Assembly: GCF_026013475.1 (NCBI RefSeq) | Contig: NZ_JAPDPH010000004.1 | Span: 1-64,000, forward strand | DNA: 64,000 nucleotides | Direction of reading: 5' to 3' | DNA from: Micromonospora yasonensis | GTDB lineage: Bacteria > Actinomycetota > Actinomycetes > Mycobacteriales > Micromonosporaceae | Shown here: positions 15,064 to 23,618 of the stretch, piece after piece | Layout of the letters: each line of letters opens with the position of its first letter | How positions within the stretch are numbered: position 1 is the first letter of the stretch | Translations under genes and position numbers: made by a program | Notes under the pieces: generated by a model | The model's database searches: none | What the model saw: the letters and a program-made list of their open reading frames with translations, nothing else | What the model was told of the DNA's origin: nothing

Positions 15064-15569
15064 CGATGCCGGGCAGCGCGTCGCTGTGCAGCGTGTTCGA
15101 GGCGTACGCCCGAGCGACGCTCGCGGGCGAGGCGCTGACCTCGGGCGAGGTGGACGACGTGGTTGCCTCCCGGATCGACCGGCAGGCCATCCTACGCAGA
15201 GAGCGCCCGCCCCTGCTGATCGCCGTCATTAACGAGCTGGTGCTCTATCAGTCGGCGTACGGCAACCGTGGCCTGATGCGCGAGCAGATCAATCGCCTCG
15301 CGGAGTGTGCCGAGATGCCGTCCGTTCAGGTGCTCATCGTGCCGCGCGATCTTGGAATGTACCCGGGCCTGGGTGGCGGCTTCATCGTGGCCGAGTTGCC
15401 CGGAGGTGAGCATGTCGCACACGTCGATAGCCAGGGGCCGGCGCAGATAGTAAATGATGCGGCGTCGGTTGCTACCCTGAATCGCAGATGGGAGCGCATA
15501 AGGAGCGAAGCCCTATCTCGCCCTCAATCGCTGGACCTGATCAGGAAAGCGGCAGGATCATGGACGTGA
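15054..15569 (+). pseudogene. DUF5753 (WhiJ-like) regulator lacking its helix-turn-helix domain
   Basis: 171 codons from a GTG at 15054. The sequence is the C-terminal DUF5753 ligand/effector domain of XRE-family actinobacterial regulators: EAYARATLAGEALTSGEVDD, RRERPPLLIAVINELVLYQS, PSVQVLIVPRDLGMYPGLGG and EGG-type closing strands. Full-length relatives are about 280 residues with an N-terminal HTH of about 60-70 residues; here an in-frame stop at 15027 precedes the domain and no HTH is encoded upstream. Base composition is visibly less GC-rich than the neighbours. Its end overlaps the DUF397 gene by 10 nt, as in intact pairs. It is either a pseudogene or a DNA-binding-deficient leftover. 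Confidence 0.7.
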
Positions 15570-15760
15570 CCGGTGCGCAGTGGCGCAAGAGCACGAAGAG
15601 CGGCAACAACGGCGGGTCATGCGTGGAGGTCGCCGACAACCTCTCCGGCGTCGTCCTGGTCCGCGACACCAAGGACCGCGAGGGCGGCACGCTCAGCTTC
15701 AACCCCTCGTCGTGGCAGTCGTTCGTCGACTTGGCGAAGCAGATCGGCCCCGTCGGCTGA
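15560..15760 (+). CDS. DUF397 domain protein
   Basis: 66-residue DUF397 protein: WRKSTKSGNNGGSCVEVAD, VVLVRDTKDREGG, then LSFNPSSWQSFVDLAK. These small proteins sit beside XRE-DUF5753 regulators in actinomycetes (WhiJ-type clusters) and are thought to modulate them. ATG 15560 overlaps the end of the DUF5753 frame. The domain appears intact while its partner has lost its DNA-binding half. Confidence 0.88.
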   Translation: MDVTGAQWRKSTKSGNNGGSCVEVADNLSGVVLVRDTKDREGGTLSFNPSSWQSFVDLAKQIGPVG

Positions 15761-15785
15761 CCCCGTACAGCGTGCGGAAGGCCTC

Positions 15786-15950
15786 TCAGCGCGATGCTGG
15801 GGGGCCGTTCCCGCAGGAGCGGCGCTCGGTGATGCGGTGCACGACGACGGTGGCGACCAGCCCATTCTTGCCTTCTTCGAGGGCCCGTTCGCCCTCGGCA
15901 CGCTCGACCTGTGCGGCGCGGATGTCCTGCCAGCGGGCGTAGCTGCTCAT
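15786..15950 (-). pseudogene. truncated HigA-like (XRE) antitoxin N-terminus
   Basis: 54-codon frame beginning MSSYARWQDIRAAQVERAEG and continuing GKNGLVATVVVHRITERR before diverging and stopping. The opening resembles actinobacterial XRE antitoxins of the 'RWxDIRAEHVxRAGGxEAV' type, in which about 60 further residues carry the HTH. Those residues are absent, so only the N-terminus remains. GAGGAGG lies about 12 nt before the ATG. Recognition is from memory of the family pattern. Confidence 0.4.
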
Positions 15951-16090
15951 GGCTGGCTACCGTCCTCCTCGGCGCGTTCTTTCCGGTAGATCCCCTCAGC
16001 TTCGCCCACTCGGACGTTGATCGACTCCGGTTGCGGCAGCTCGGGGTGTCCTCGGAACGGGATGCCCCGAACTGCCGCAAGCCGAGCGGA
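15947..16090 (-). pseudogene. possible gene remnant upstream of the HigA-like scrap
   Basis: A 47-codon frame ending ELPQPESINVRVGEAEGIYR...EEDGSQP, whose TGA overlaps the ATG of the scrap downstream. It has no start codon of its own (opened by a stop at 16093), so it looks like the 3' end of a truncated partner gene. The four-base-style overlap suggests they were once a two-gene unit, perhaps toxin-antitoxin. Family unknown. Confidence 0.3.
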
Positions 16091-16110
16091 TCAGGCTTGG
16101 CCGGACGGGC

Positions 16111-18150
16111 TCAGCCGGCCAGCGGGGCGGGCAGCGGGTCGCGGTGCAGCACCGCGAGCCGGGAGACCGCCCGGGTCAGCACCACGTAGAGGCGGTGCAG
16201 GCCGCGCGGCTCGGCCGCCACGATCGCGGCCGGTTCGACGACCACCACGTGGTCGTACTCCAGACCCTTGACCAGAGTCGCCGGGACCACGGTGACCCGC
16301 GCCGCGGCCTCCACGTCGTCGGCGGTCGCGGTCGCCACGCCCACGCCGCCGAGCGCCGAGCGGAGCCGGTCCACCGCGTCGTCGGCGGCGATCACGCCGA
16401 CCGAGCCGTCGTGCGCCAGCGCCGCCTGCACCTCGGCCACCGTCTCGGTCACCAGGTCGTCCACCGTACGCACGGCCAGCGTCCCGTCGCGGCGCAGCGA
16501 CTGCGCCGGAGGCACGTCGACCGCCAGCGCCGGCAGCAGCCGGTTCGCGAACGCGACCACGGCCGCCGGCACCCGGAAGCCGACGCTCAGCGGCACCACC
16601 GCCGCGTCCGGCTTGCCGAGGTGGGCCAGGGACTCCCGCCAGTCGGTGGCCGCCCAGGGGGCGGTGCCCTGGGCCAGGTCGCCGAGGAGGGTGATCGAGC
16701 CGTGCTCGCTGCGCCGGGCGATCGCCCGGCACTGCATGGGCGAGAGGTCCTGCGCCTCGTCGACCACCACGTGCCCGAAGCCGCCGGGCCGCTCGACCAG
16801 CCCGGCCGCCTCGTCGATCAGCACCGCGTCCGCGGCGGTCCACTTCGTCGCCTTCGGAGTACGCCCGAGCTTGCCCGACCGGAGCAGCTCCTGCTCCTCG
16901 GCGCTGAGCAGCCCATCGGCGGCGGTGGCGAGCGCCTCGGGGTCGGTGAGCAGGGTGTGCAGCAGCCCCTCCGGGGTGAGCGCCGGCCAGACCGCGTCGA
17001 GGAAGGCGGTGACCGGCTTGGCCTTGCCCATCCGGCGCAGCCAGGCGTCGCTGGGCGACTCGGCCCGGCGGGCCTCGGACTGGCGTTGCAGCAGCCCCAC
17101 CACCCGGGCCCGGACCCGCTCCCGGCCGGTCGCGTACGGCAGCCCCTCCCGGCGGGTCTCCTCGACCACCCGGTGCAGCGGGTCGAGGCCGATCCGCCAG
17201 CGGAACGAGCCGTCCGACACCATGATCGGCTCGGTGGGCGTGCCGATGTGCGCGTCGACCGCCCGGCGCAGCACCTCGGCCATCCGGACGTCGTGCTTGA
17301 GGGTGGCGACGGCGGGGTCGTCCACCGCGCGTACCGGCACCCGGGCGACCAGGTCCTCCACCGTGGCCTGCTCGACCTCGACCTCGCCGAGGGCGGGCAG
17401 CACCGCCGCGATGTACGACAGGAACGCCCGGTTCGGCCCGACGATCAGCACCCCGGACCGGCGCAGCCGTTCCCGGTGCAGGTAGAGCAGGTACGCGGCG
17501 CGGTGCAGCCCGACCGCCGTCTTTCCGGTGCCCGGCGCGCCCTGTACGCAGATCGAGTCGGCCAGGTCGGCCCGGACCAACTCGTCCTGCTCGGGCTGGA
17601 TGGTGGCGACGATGTCCCGCATCGGGCCGACGCGGGGCCGCTCGATCTCGGCGGTGAGGATCCGGCTGGCGGTGCCCAGCTCCTCGCCCCGGTCCAGGTG
17701 CTCGTCCTCGAAGCTGGTCAGCACGCCGGCGCTGAACCCGAACCGGCGCCGGACGGCGACGCCCTGCGGTTCGCGCGCGCTGGCCCGGTAGAACGACCGG
17801 GAGACCGGGGCCCGCCAGTCCAACACCATCGGCTCGCCCAGCTCGTCGGTGACGTGCCGCCGCCCGACGTGGTAATCCCGCCCGGCGTGATCCGCATCGG
17901 CTTCCCCGAAGTCCAGCCGGCCGAAGAAGAGCGGGGTGGTCGGGTCGTCGGCCAGCTCCTTGACCCGGCGGGCCATGTGCCGGCCCAACTGCTCGGCGGT
18001 GTACGCGTCCCCGGCGACCTTGTCGCCGGTGGCGAAGAGGGCCTCGGCGCGCTCGCGCATCCGGCCCAGCGCGGCGCGGGACGCCGCCAGGTGGTCGCGT
18101 TCGGCGACGAGTTCGGCGTCCAGGGTCTGTTCTGGGGCGTGCAGGGTCAT
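16111..18150 (-). CDS. helD: HelD-like UvrD/Rep-family helicase (RNA-polymerase recycling factor)
   Basis: 679-residue superfamily 1 ATPase. The N-terminal about 60 residues are a charged helical hairpin (LVAERDHLAASRAALGRMRE) typical of HelD, which inserts into the RNA polymerase secondary channel. Next come RDYHVGRRHVTDELGEPMVL and DWRAPVSRSFYRA, HelD signatures. Walker A GAPGTGKT lies at about 204-211 and Walker B in VVVDEAQDLSPMQ; motif VI-like HRLYVVLTRAVSRLAV is near the end. I start it at ATG 18150 with GAGGAG upstream rather than the GTG six codons earlier. Known HelD proteins release stalled polymerase and some confer rifamycin tolerance; that role is inference here. It is monocistronic and flanked downstream by the decayed patch. 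Confidence 0.88.
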   Translation of the reverse strand: MTLHAPEQTLDAELVAERDHLAASRAALGRMRERAEALFATGDKVAGDAYTAEQLGRHMARRVKELADDPTTPLFFGRLDFGEADADHAGRDYHVGRRHVTDELGEPMVLDWRAPVSRSFYRASAREPQGVAVRRRFGFSAGVLTSFEDEHLDRGEELGTASRILTAEIERPRVGPMRDIVATIQPEQDELVRADLADSICVQGAPGTGKTAVGLHRAAYLLYLHRERLRRSGVLIVGPNRAFLSYIAAVLPALGEVEVEQATVEDLVARVPVRAVDDPAVATLKHDVRMAEVLRRAVDAHIGTPTEPIMVSDGSFRWRIGLDPLHRVVEETRREGLPYATGRERVRARVVGLLQRQSEARRAESPSDAWLRRMGKAKPVTAFLDAVWPALTPEGLLHTLLTDPEALATAADGLLSAEEQELLRSGKLGRTPKATKWTAADAVLIDEAAGLVERPGGFGHVVVDEAQDLSPMQCRAIARRSEHGSITLLGDLAQGTAPWAATDWRESLAHLGKPDAAVVPLSVGFRVPAAVVAFANRLLPALAVDVPPAQSLRRDGTLAVRTVDDLVTETVAEVQAALAHDGSVGVIAADDAVDRLRSALGGVGVATATADDVEAAARVTVVPATLVKGLEYDHVVVVEPAAIVAAEPRGLHRLYVVLTRAVSRLAVLHRDPLPAPLAG

Positions 18151-18332
18151 CCACGTACTCCTCGTCACGGGAAAAACGCTGCCGCTCGCGTGTCCGACCT
18201 CCGGGTCGGCGCGGGACGTCCTGTGCGGTGCTACTCACCACGGCCGTCGGGCGGGACAGAGGAGCTTACTCCCGCCGGCGCGGCGGGCAACCGAATTTCG
18301 CCGAGCCGCTGCCGGGGCGGGATCATGGAGGC

Positions 18333-18914
18333 ATGACTGAGGCGCAGCCCGAACAGCGCCGGGTGACGATCAGCGACCCGCAGGTGATGCGGGCCCTCGC
18401 CCATCCGGCCCGCATGGCGATCATGGAGCATCTCAGCACGGTGGAGGGCGGAGCGACCGCCACCGAGTGCGCCGAGATCGCCGGTCTCTCCCCGAGCGCG
18501 ACCAGCTACCACCTGCGGGAATTGGCGAAGTACGGGTTGATCGAGGGAGCGCCCAGCCGGGGCGACGCCCGGGAGCGGGTCTGGCAGGCGTTCAGCCCGT
18601 CGTACTACGTCGAGTCTGGTCCGGACGCCGGCCCGGACGCCCGGGCCGCCGAAGCGGCGCTGGTCGAGGCCCACATGGTCCGGGACAGCCAGCGGGTCCG
18701 GGACTGGATCCGACGCGCTCCGGACGAGCCGCGCGAGTGGTACCAGGCCGCCTGGTTCAGCGACAGCCTCCTCCTGCTCACCCCCGAGGAACTGGTCGAG
18801 CTCAACAACGCGATCCAGGCGCTGATCGGCCCGTACCGGCGGCGGTTGCGGACCAATCCCCCCGAAGGGTCCCGAAGCGTCGCCGTGCAGTACCGGGCGT
18901 TGCCTATCGATTGA
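18333..18914 (+). CDS. ArsR-family (winged-helix) transcriptional regulator
   Basis: 193 residues. A winged-helix DNA-binding domain occupies about 10-85: VMRALAHPARMAIMEHLS, the recognition region ATECAEIAGLSPSATSYHLREL and a wing (YGLIEGAPSRGDARERVWQA). The C-terminal half is a helical dimer/effector region of the kind seen in 'helix-turn-helix domain-containing' ArsR relatives; there is no metal-binding Cys motif. It is encoded 45 nt upstream of an MFS exporter on the same strand, so it probably represses that exporter. An AT-rich palindrome (18948-18960) at the exporter start is a candidate operator. Confidence 0.87.
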   Translation: MTEAQPEQRRVTISDPQVMRALAHPARMAIMEHLSTVEGGATATECAEIAGLSPSATSYHLRELAKYGLIEGAPSRGDARERVWQAFSPSYYVESGPDAGPDARAAEAALVEAHMVRDSQRVRDWIRRAPDEPREWYQAAWFSDSLLLLTPEELVELNNAIQALIGPYRRRLRTNPPEGSRSVAVQYRALPID

Positions 18915-18947
18915 CGTCGGGCCTTGTGTCGCCCAGGTATGAAGGAT

Positions 18948-18960
18948 TATTTTCGAAATA
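18948..18960. promoter_or_regulatory. candidate ArsR-type operator
   Basis: TATTTTCGAAATA: arms TATTT/AAATA around TCG, extended by GGA/TCC further out. It is the most AT-rich spot within several kb and overlaps the likely MFS start codon. A smaller palindrome CGAATTTCG lies at 18292-18300 just before the regulator's own start. Confidence 0.45.
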
Positions 18961-20294
18961 TGTCCTTCACATCTGGTCCGTCGCGCTGGTCCGACGTCTG
19001 GCTGGTCACCACCTCCCGCGGGGTCTCCACCTGCGGCGACTTCCTCGCCGCCACCGCCCTGACCCTGGCCCTCCAGTCCGCCGGCGCCGGCGGGCTCGCG
19101 GTGTCCGGGCTGATGCTCGCCGCCACCCTGCCCCTGGTGGCGCTCGCACCGCTGACCGGCCGGCTCGCCGACCGGGTGGACAGCCGACTGCTGCTGGTCG
19201 TCGCCGGGCTCGGCCAGGCCGCCGTCTGCCTCGCCCTCGCCTACGCCGGTCACCCGGCCCTGGTCATCGTGCTGGTGGCGCTGCTGGCGTCGGGCCTCGC
19301 GGTCACCCAGCCCGTGCTCTCCGCGTTGGTGCCGGCCATGGTCCGGGCCGAGGACCTGCCCCGGGCCGCCGCGCTGAACCAGACCGCCGGGACGCTCGGC
19401 GCACTGGCCGGCCCGGCGCTGGCCGGGGTGCTGGTCGGTGGCTTCGGTGCCCGGCTGCCGCTGCTCCTCGACGCCGCCAGTTATCTCGCGCTGGTCGCGG
19501 CCGGGCTGCTGATCCGGACCCGCCGGGGTGGGAGCCACCGGTCGGCCCCGGCGGCGGCCTCCGGCACCTCCGCCGCGCCCGCGGTCGGCTGGCGCCTCCG
19601 CCGGGACCCGCTGCTGGTCGCGATGATCACCACCATCGCCGGGGTGATCCTCGCCGTCGGGGCCATCAACGTGGTCGAGGTCTTCTTCATCCGCGAGACC
19701 CTGGGCAGCTCCGCCACCATGTACGGCCTGGTCACCGGCTCGTGGACACTCGGCATCCTGGTCGGGGCCTGGCTCTTCGCCCGGCTGGCCCGGCGGTTGG
19801 TCGACGACGGGCGGCTGCTCGTCGGCTACCTCGCCCTGCTCGCCGGCTGCTGCCTGATGATCCTGCTCTCCGCCGCGGTGCCCTCCGCCTTGCTGCTGGT
19901 GCCGGTCTGGCTGCTCGGTGGCGTGGGCAACGGCGGCGCGAACGTCTTCGACAACGTGCTGCTGGCCCGGCGGGTGCCCGAGGCGTCGCGCGGCCGGGCG
20001 TACGCCGCGCTCAGCGCGTCCGTCCAGGGTGCCTCGATGGGCGGCTTCCTGGTCGGCGGTCTCCTGCTCGAGGTGGCCACACCCCGGCTCCTGATCGCCG
20101 GCTGCGGCGTCGCCGGGCTGCTGGTGATCGCGCTGGTGGTGCCGCCGGTCGCCCGGGCCATCCGGACCGAGCGGGCCCCGGTCGGCGTACCTGGGCCCGC
20201 GCCGGGCGAGACGCAGGCGCCGGTCGGCTGCCGTGTGACGATGCCCGCCGGTGCCGGGGCCAGCCCTCACGCCGAGCCACGCCCCAGGTGTTAA
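18960..20294 (+). CDS. major facilitator superfamily exporter
   Basis: 444 residues from ATG 18960 (an in-frame ATG at 18939 would add MKDYFRN and would place the palindrome inside the coding sequence). About twelve membrane helices; MFS motif A-like GRLADRVDSRLLLV follows helix 2, and a second GAWLFARLARRLVDDGR repeat marks the second half. The N-terminal start SRWSDVWLVTTSRGVSTCGDF is common to 'MFS transporter' DHA-like exporters of actinomycetes. The C-terminus ends in a Pro/Ala-rich tail, with the stop codon supplied by the GGGGCCCC repeat at 20290. Substrate unknown; likely drug or metabolite efflux under the upstream regulator. Confidence 0.85.
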   Translation: MSFTSGPSRWSDVWLVTTSRGVSTCGDFLAATALTLALQSAGAGGLAVSGLMLAATLPLVALAPLTGRLADRVDSRLLLVVAGLGQAAVCLALAYAGHPALVIVLVALLASGLAVTQPVLSALVPAMVRAEDLPRAAALNQTAGTLGALAGPALAGVLVGGFGARLPLLLDAASYLALVAAGLLIRTRRGGSHRSAPAAASGTSAAPAVGWRLRRDPLLVAMITTIAGVILAVGAINVVEVFFIRETLGSSATMYGLVTGSWTLGILVGAWLFARLARRLVDDGRLLVGYLALLAGCCLMILLSAAVPSALLLVPVWLLGGVGNGGANVFDNVLLARRVPEASRGRAYAALSASVQGASMGGFLVGGLLLEVATPRLLIAGCGVAGLLVIALVVPPVARAIRTERAPVGVPGPAPGETQAPVGCRVTMPAGAGASPHAEPRPRC

Positions 20295-20344
20295 GAAGGG
20301 GCCCCTTCTCTACCGGAAACGTTAAGAAGGGGCCCCTCCTTACC
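20290..20344. repeat. two-unit GTTAAGAAGGGGCCCC repeat
   Basis: Two copies of GTTAAGAAGGGGCCCCTTC-type units flank CTCTACCGGAAAC; the second copy ends CTCCTTACCG. The first unit provides the TAA stop of the MFS gene. It is the same family as 9899-9949 on the opposite strand. Confidence 0.8.
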
Positions 20345-20384
20345 GACCGGTGCGGGGTTGGCCACTCCGGCCCCCTCCCGGTGA

Positions 20385-21269
<885 letters not shown>

Positions 21270-21348
21270 AGGCCCCACTTTCGACGAGGAAGCGGCGGTG
21301 CCCCGGCGGACCGGGACACCGCCGCTTCCGGCAGTACGCGGGGCGGGC

Positions 21349-22293
21349 TCAGATCTTGTCGCGGAGCAGCGCCTCGGTGATCTTCTGGCAGTTCTTCATG
21401 CCGTACTCCCACCCGCCGCCAGCGCTGAAGGGGGTGCGGACCATCACGCCCATCGTCCAGGTGTCGCCGATGGCCAGGCAGTTGACGTGATACTCCTGCT
21501 CCTTCTGCCGGTCGATCCACCCGTTCTTGATGGCGATCTGCTTCTGTTCGGCGGCCGGGAACGCCTTGCGGATGCCGAAGTCGCCGACGCCGCGGACCAG
21601 CCGCATCTCGTTGAGCAGCCACTTGGTCCACTTCGGTCCGGCCGCCCGGCCGTCGTCGATGCAGAGGCCGAGCCGCGCGGTGTCCCGGGGCGACAGCATC
21701 GTCCGGCTCCAGCCGCCGTCGCCGGCGACCTTGCTGTCGGTCAGCTTGCAGATCGAGATCAGCCGCTTGATCGAGGCCGACCCGCCGACACTCTCGTAGA
21801 ACTGCTGTGCCCGGGTGTTGTCGCTGTCCCGGATGATCTGCGTGGCGTCGTCCAGCTTCGCGTCGCTCGGGGTCTTCCCCGCCTCGGCGCTCAGGCGCAG
21901 GTAGTCGGCGACCACCCAGGACTTGATCATCGACGCGGTGGTGCTGGTCTCGTCCATGTTCGCCGAGCCGATGATCTTGCCGGTCCGCTTGTCCAGTACG
22001 GCCCAGGAGTACCAGCCCTTGAGGCCGAGGCCATCGAGGTCCTGAGCCTCGAACGGCAGCGGCTCCAGCGAGGGCGACGGCGACGGTGACGACTGGGTGC
22101 GGGTGCTCCGGTCGGTGGGCGTACCGGTAGACCGGCCGCTCGCGGTGCCGCTGTGCGAGGTGGTGGTGGGGCGGAACGGCGATCCGGGAATGAACCGGAG
22201 CGAGACCAGCACCAGCCCGACCAGGATCACGGCGACCGCGCTGTACGCCAGCGGGCTGTGGTTGCTGCCCGGCCGGCGGCGGGTGCCCGCCAT
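21349..22293 (-). CDS. beta-lactamase/PBP-like serine hydrolase (copy 1)
   Basis: 314 residues: a short basic N-terminus, one membrane anchor (about 14-32, LAYSAVAVILVGLVLVSLRF), a Ser/Thr/Pro-rich linker (about 40-75) and an extracytoplasmic penicillin-recognising fold. Catalytic motif SMIK (SxxK) in STTASMIKSW, SDN in RDSDNTRAQQ, and KNG (in AIKNGW) where classical enzymes have KTG. ATG 22293 overlaps the TGA of the upstream paralogue (TGATG), so the two are translationally coupled. Probably a cell-wall peptidase or an inactive relative rather than a resistance enzyme (inference from the altered third motif and anchored topology). Confidence 0.82.
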   Translation of the reverse strand: MAGTRRRPGSNHSPLAYSAVAVILVGLVLVSLRFIPGSPFRPTTTSHSGTASGRSTGTPTDRSTRTQSSPSPSPSLEPLPFEAQDLDGLGLKGWYSWAVLDKRTGKIIGSANMDETSTTASMIKSWVVADYLRLSAEAGKTPSDAKLDDATQIIRDSDNTRAQQFYESVGGSASIKRLISICKLTDSKVAGDGGWSRTMLSPRDTARLGLCIDDGRAAGPKWTKWLLNEMRLVRGVGDFGIRKAFPAAEQKQIAIKNGWIDRQKEQEYHVNCLAIGDTWTMGVMVRTPFSAGGGWEYGMKNCQKITEALLRDKI

Positions 22294-23246
22294 CAGAGCT
22301 TCCCCGGCTGCTGCGGCACCTTGAGGGCGGCACCGGGCTGCGGGGTCACCAGCTGGGTGGCGACGCTGGCGCAGACCTTCGCGCCGTACTCCAGGCCCTT
22401 GCTCTGCGGGTAGCGCATCATCACCGCGAGGGTCCAGTCGTCGGTGACGGCGAGGCAATTGACGTGCCACTGGACGTCTGCCCAGAGCATGGTGAAGCCG
22501 TTCTTGATGCTGACCGGCCCCTGCGACGTGATCGAGTCGGGCAGTCCGTCGATGATGCCCCAGCGACCGCCCTGGACGGCGTCGGACTTCTGGTCCTTGA
22601 CGCTGCCGCGCACGTTTGCCATCTCGTTGAGCACCCACTTCGTCCACTTCGGCCCGGCGGCCGTGCCGTCGCCGATGCAGTCGCCCATGCGCACCGCGTC
22701 GCGCGGTGACATCTGGGTGTACGCCCACTTGGCCCGGTCGGGATAAATCTTCGTGTCGGTCAGCTTGCACATCTTGATCAGCCGATCCAGCACCGGCTTG
22801 CGCCCGCCGGCGTTGTAGAGCGCCTCGGCCGAGATGTCGTTGCTGTCCCGGATGGCGGTGACGGCCTGCTTCTTGCGCGCTGCGCTGAGCGGCTTGCTGC
22901 CGAGTTCACGCAGGTAGTCGGAGACGATCCACGCCTTGATCATCGACTCGGTCGAGTTGGTGGACGTCATGTTCGGGGCACCGCTGATCTCGCCGGTCTT
23001 CCGGTCCATCAGCGCCCAGGAGAAGAACTTGCCCTGGAAGTTCACCGAGACCGGAGCGTCGGCCAGGGTCGGCGGGGGCGGCGCGGTGGGCGTCGGTGCG
23101 GGTACCTGCTCGACACCGCCGCCGATGCCGCTGAGGCTGGGCAGGGCGTGTCCGCCGGAGAGCCGGGCGTACGCGGCGGGCACCAGCATGACGCCACCGA
23201 GGAGGACCGCCACGATGGCGAGCACCAGGGTCACGCGAGGTCGCAT
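22293..23246 (-). CDS. beta-lactamase/PBP-like serine hydrolase (copy 2)
   Basis: 317 residues, paralogue of the adjacent gene. One N-terminal membrane anchor (about 5-24, LVLAIVAVLLGGVMLVPAAY), a Pro/Thr-rich linker (PAPTPTAPPPP) and the serine-hydrolase domain. SxxK is SMIK in STESMIKAW, the second motif is SND in RDSNDISAE (a swap of the usual SDN), and the third is KNG in SIKNGF. PKWTKWVLNEM is shared with copy 1. Start taken at ATG 23246, where GGAG lies about 11 nt upstream; an alternative upstream frame is low complexity. The swapped SND means activity of this copy is less certain than that of its neighbour. Confidence 0.8.
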   Translation of the reverse strand: MRPRVTLVLAIVAVLLGGVMLVPAAYARLSGGHALPSLSGIGGGVEQVPAPTPTAPPPPTLADAPVSVNFQGKFFSWALMDRKTGEISGAPNMTSTNSTESMIKAWIVSDYLRELGSKPLSAARKKQAVTAIRDSNDISAEALYNAGGRKPVLDRLIKMCKLTDTKIYPDRAKWAYTQMSPRDAVRMGDCIGDGTAAGPKWTKWVLNEMANVRGSVKDQKSDAVQGGRWGIIDGLPDSITSQGPVSIKNGFTMLWADVQWHVNCLAVTDDWTLAVMMRYPQSKGLEYGAKVCASVATQLVTPQPGAALKVPQQPGKL

Positions 23247-23618
23247 GAGTGGGCGAACTCCAGATGTCTGGCCGGGGGGACCGGCTGTTCCGAATGGGTA
23301 CGGCCCTGATCGCCGAGGCCGGGGGAGATGGCCCTGGAGCTGGTGGCGATCGTCAGCAGCCGATCGGTGTGCCGGGCGAAGTCTACTTCCGGACCGACTT
23401 GACGCCACTACCCGGCGGCCGGCGACTCGCCAAGAAGGCGGCACAATAGGCGGCTTTGCCGCGATTGAGAGGATTCATCCTGTGGGCGTGGCCGATGTCA
23501 CATCAGTTGCCGCCGGCCGGCACCGCTCACCGAAAGCGGCCAATCGGTGACGGATCGTACCTCCGGAATCCTGTTACACCCTCTGGTGTCATCGGTCGCG
23601 AGCTGTAACACTGGCCTC
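23247..23618. other. 372-bp divergent intergenic region between serine hydrolase and paa operons
   Basis: No ORF with coding character. It holds the promoters of two divergent units, a GGCGGC/GCCGC stem near 23450, and inverted repeats close to paaA described separately. I could not recognise a known riboswitch in it. Confidence 0.5.
23572..23610. promoter_or_regulatory. inverted repeats upstream of paaA (candidate operator)
   Basis: TGTTACA (23572-23578) and TGTAACA (23604-23610) form a perfect inverted pair 25 bp apart. Nested inside, ACACC-CTCT-GGTGT (23576-23589) is a second perfect inverted repeat. They end 8 bp before the paaA start and so cover the expected promoter. The binding protein is unknown; a PaaR-type regulator is a guess. 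Confidence 0.4.

Noticed and set aside
16144-18336. Very long open frame on the plus strand opposite helD
   Set aside because: Arg/Gly/Pro/His-rich translation without any motif; typical antisense shadow of a high-GC gene. The minus strand gives a clear HelD protein.
21349-23246. Serine hydrolases as beta-lactam resistance genes
   Set aside because: Membrane-anchored, with altered KTG and SDN motifs, and no regulator; resistance is not supported.
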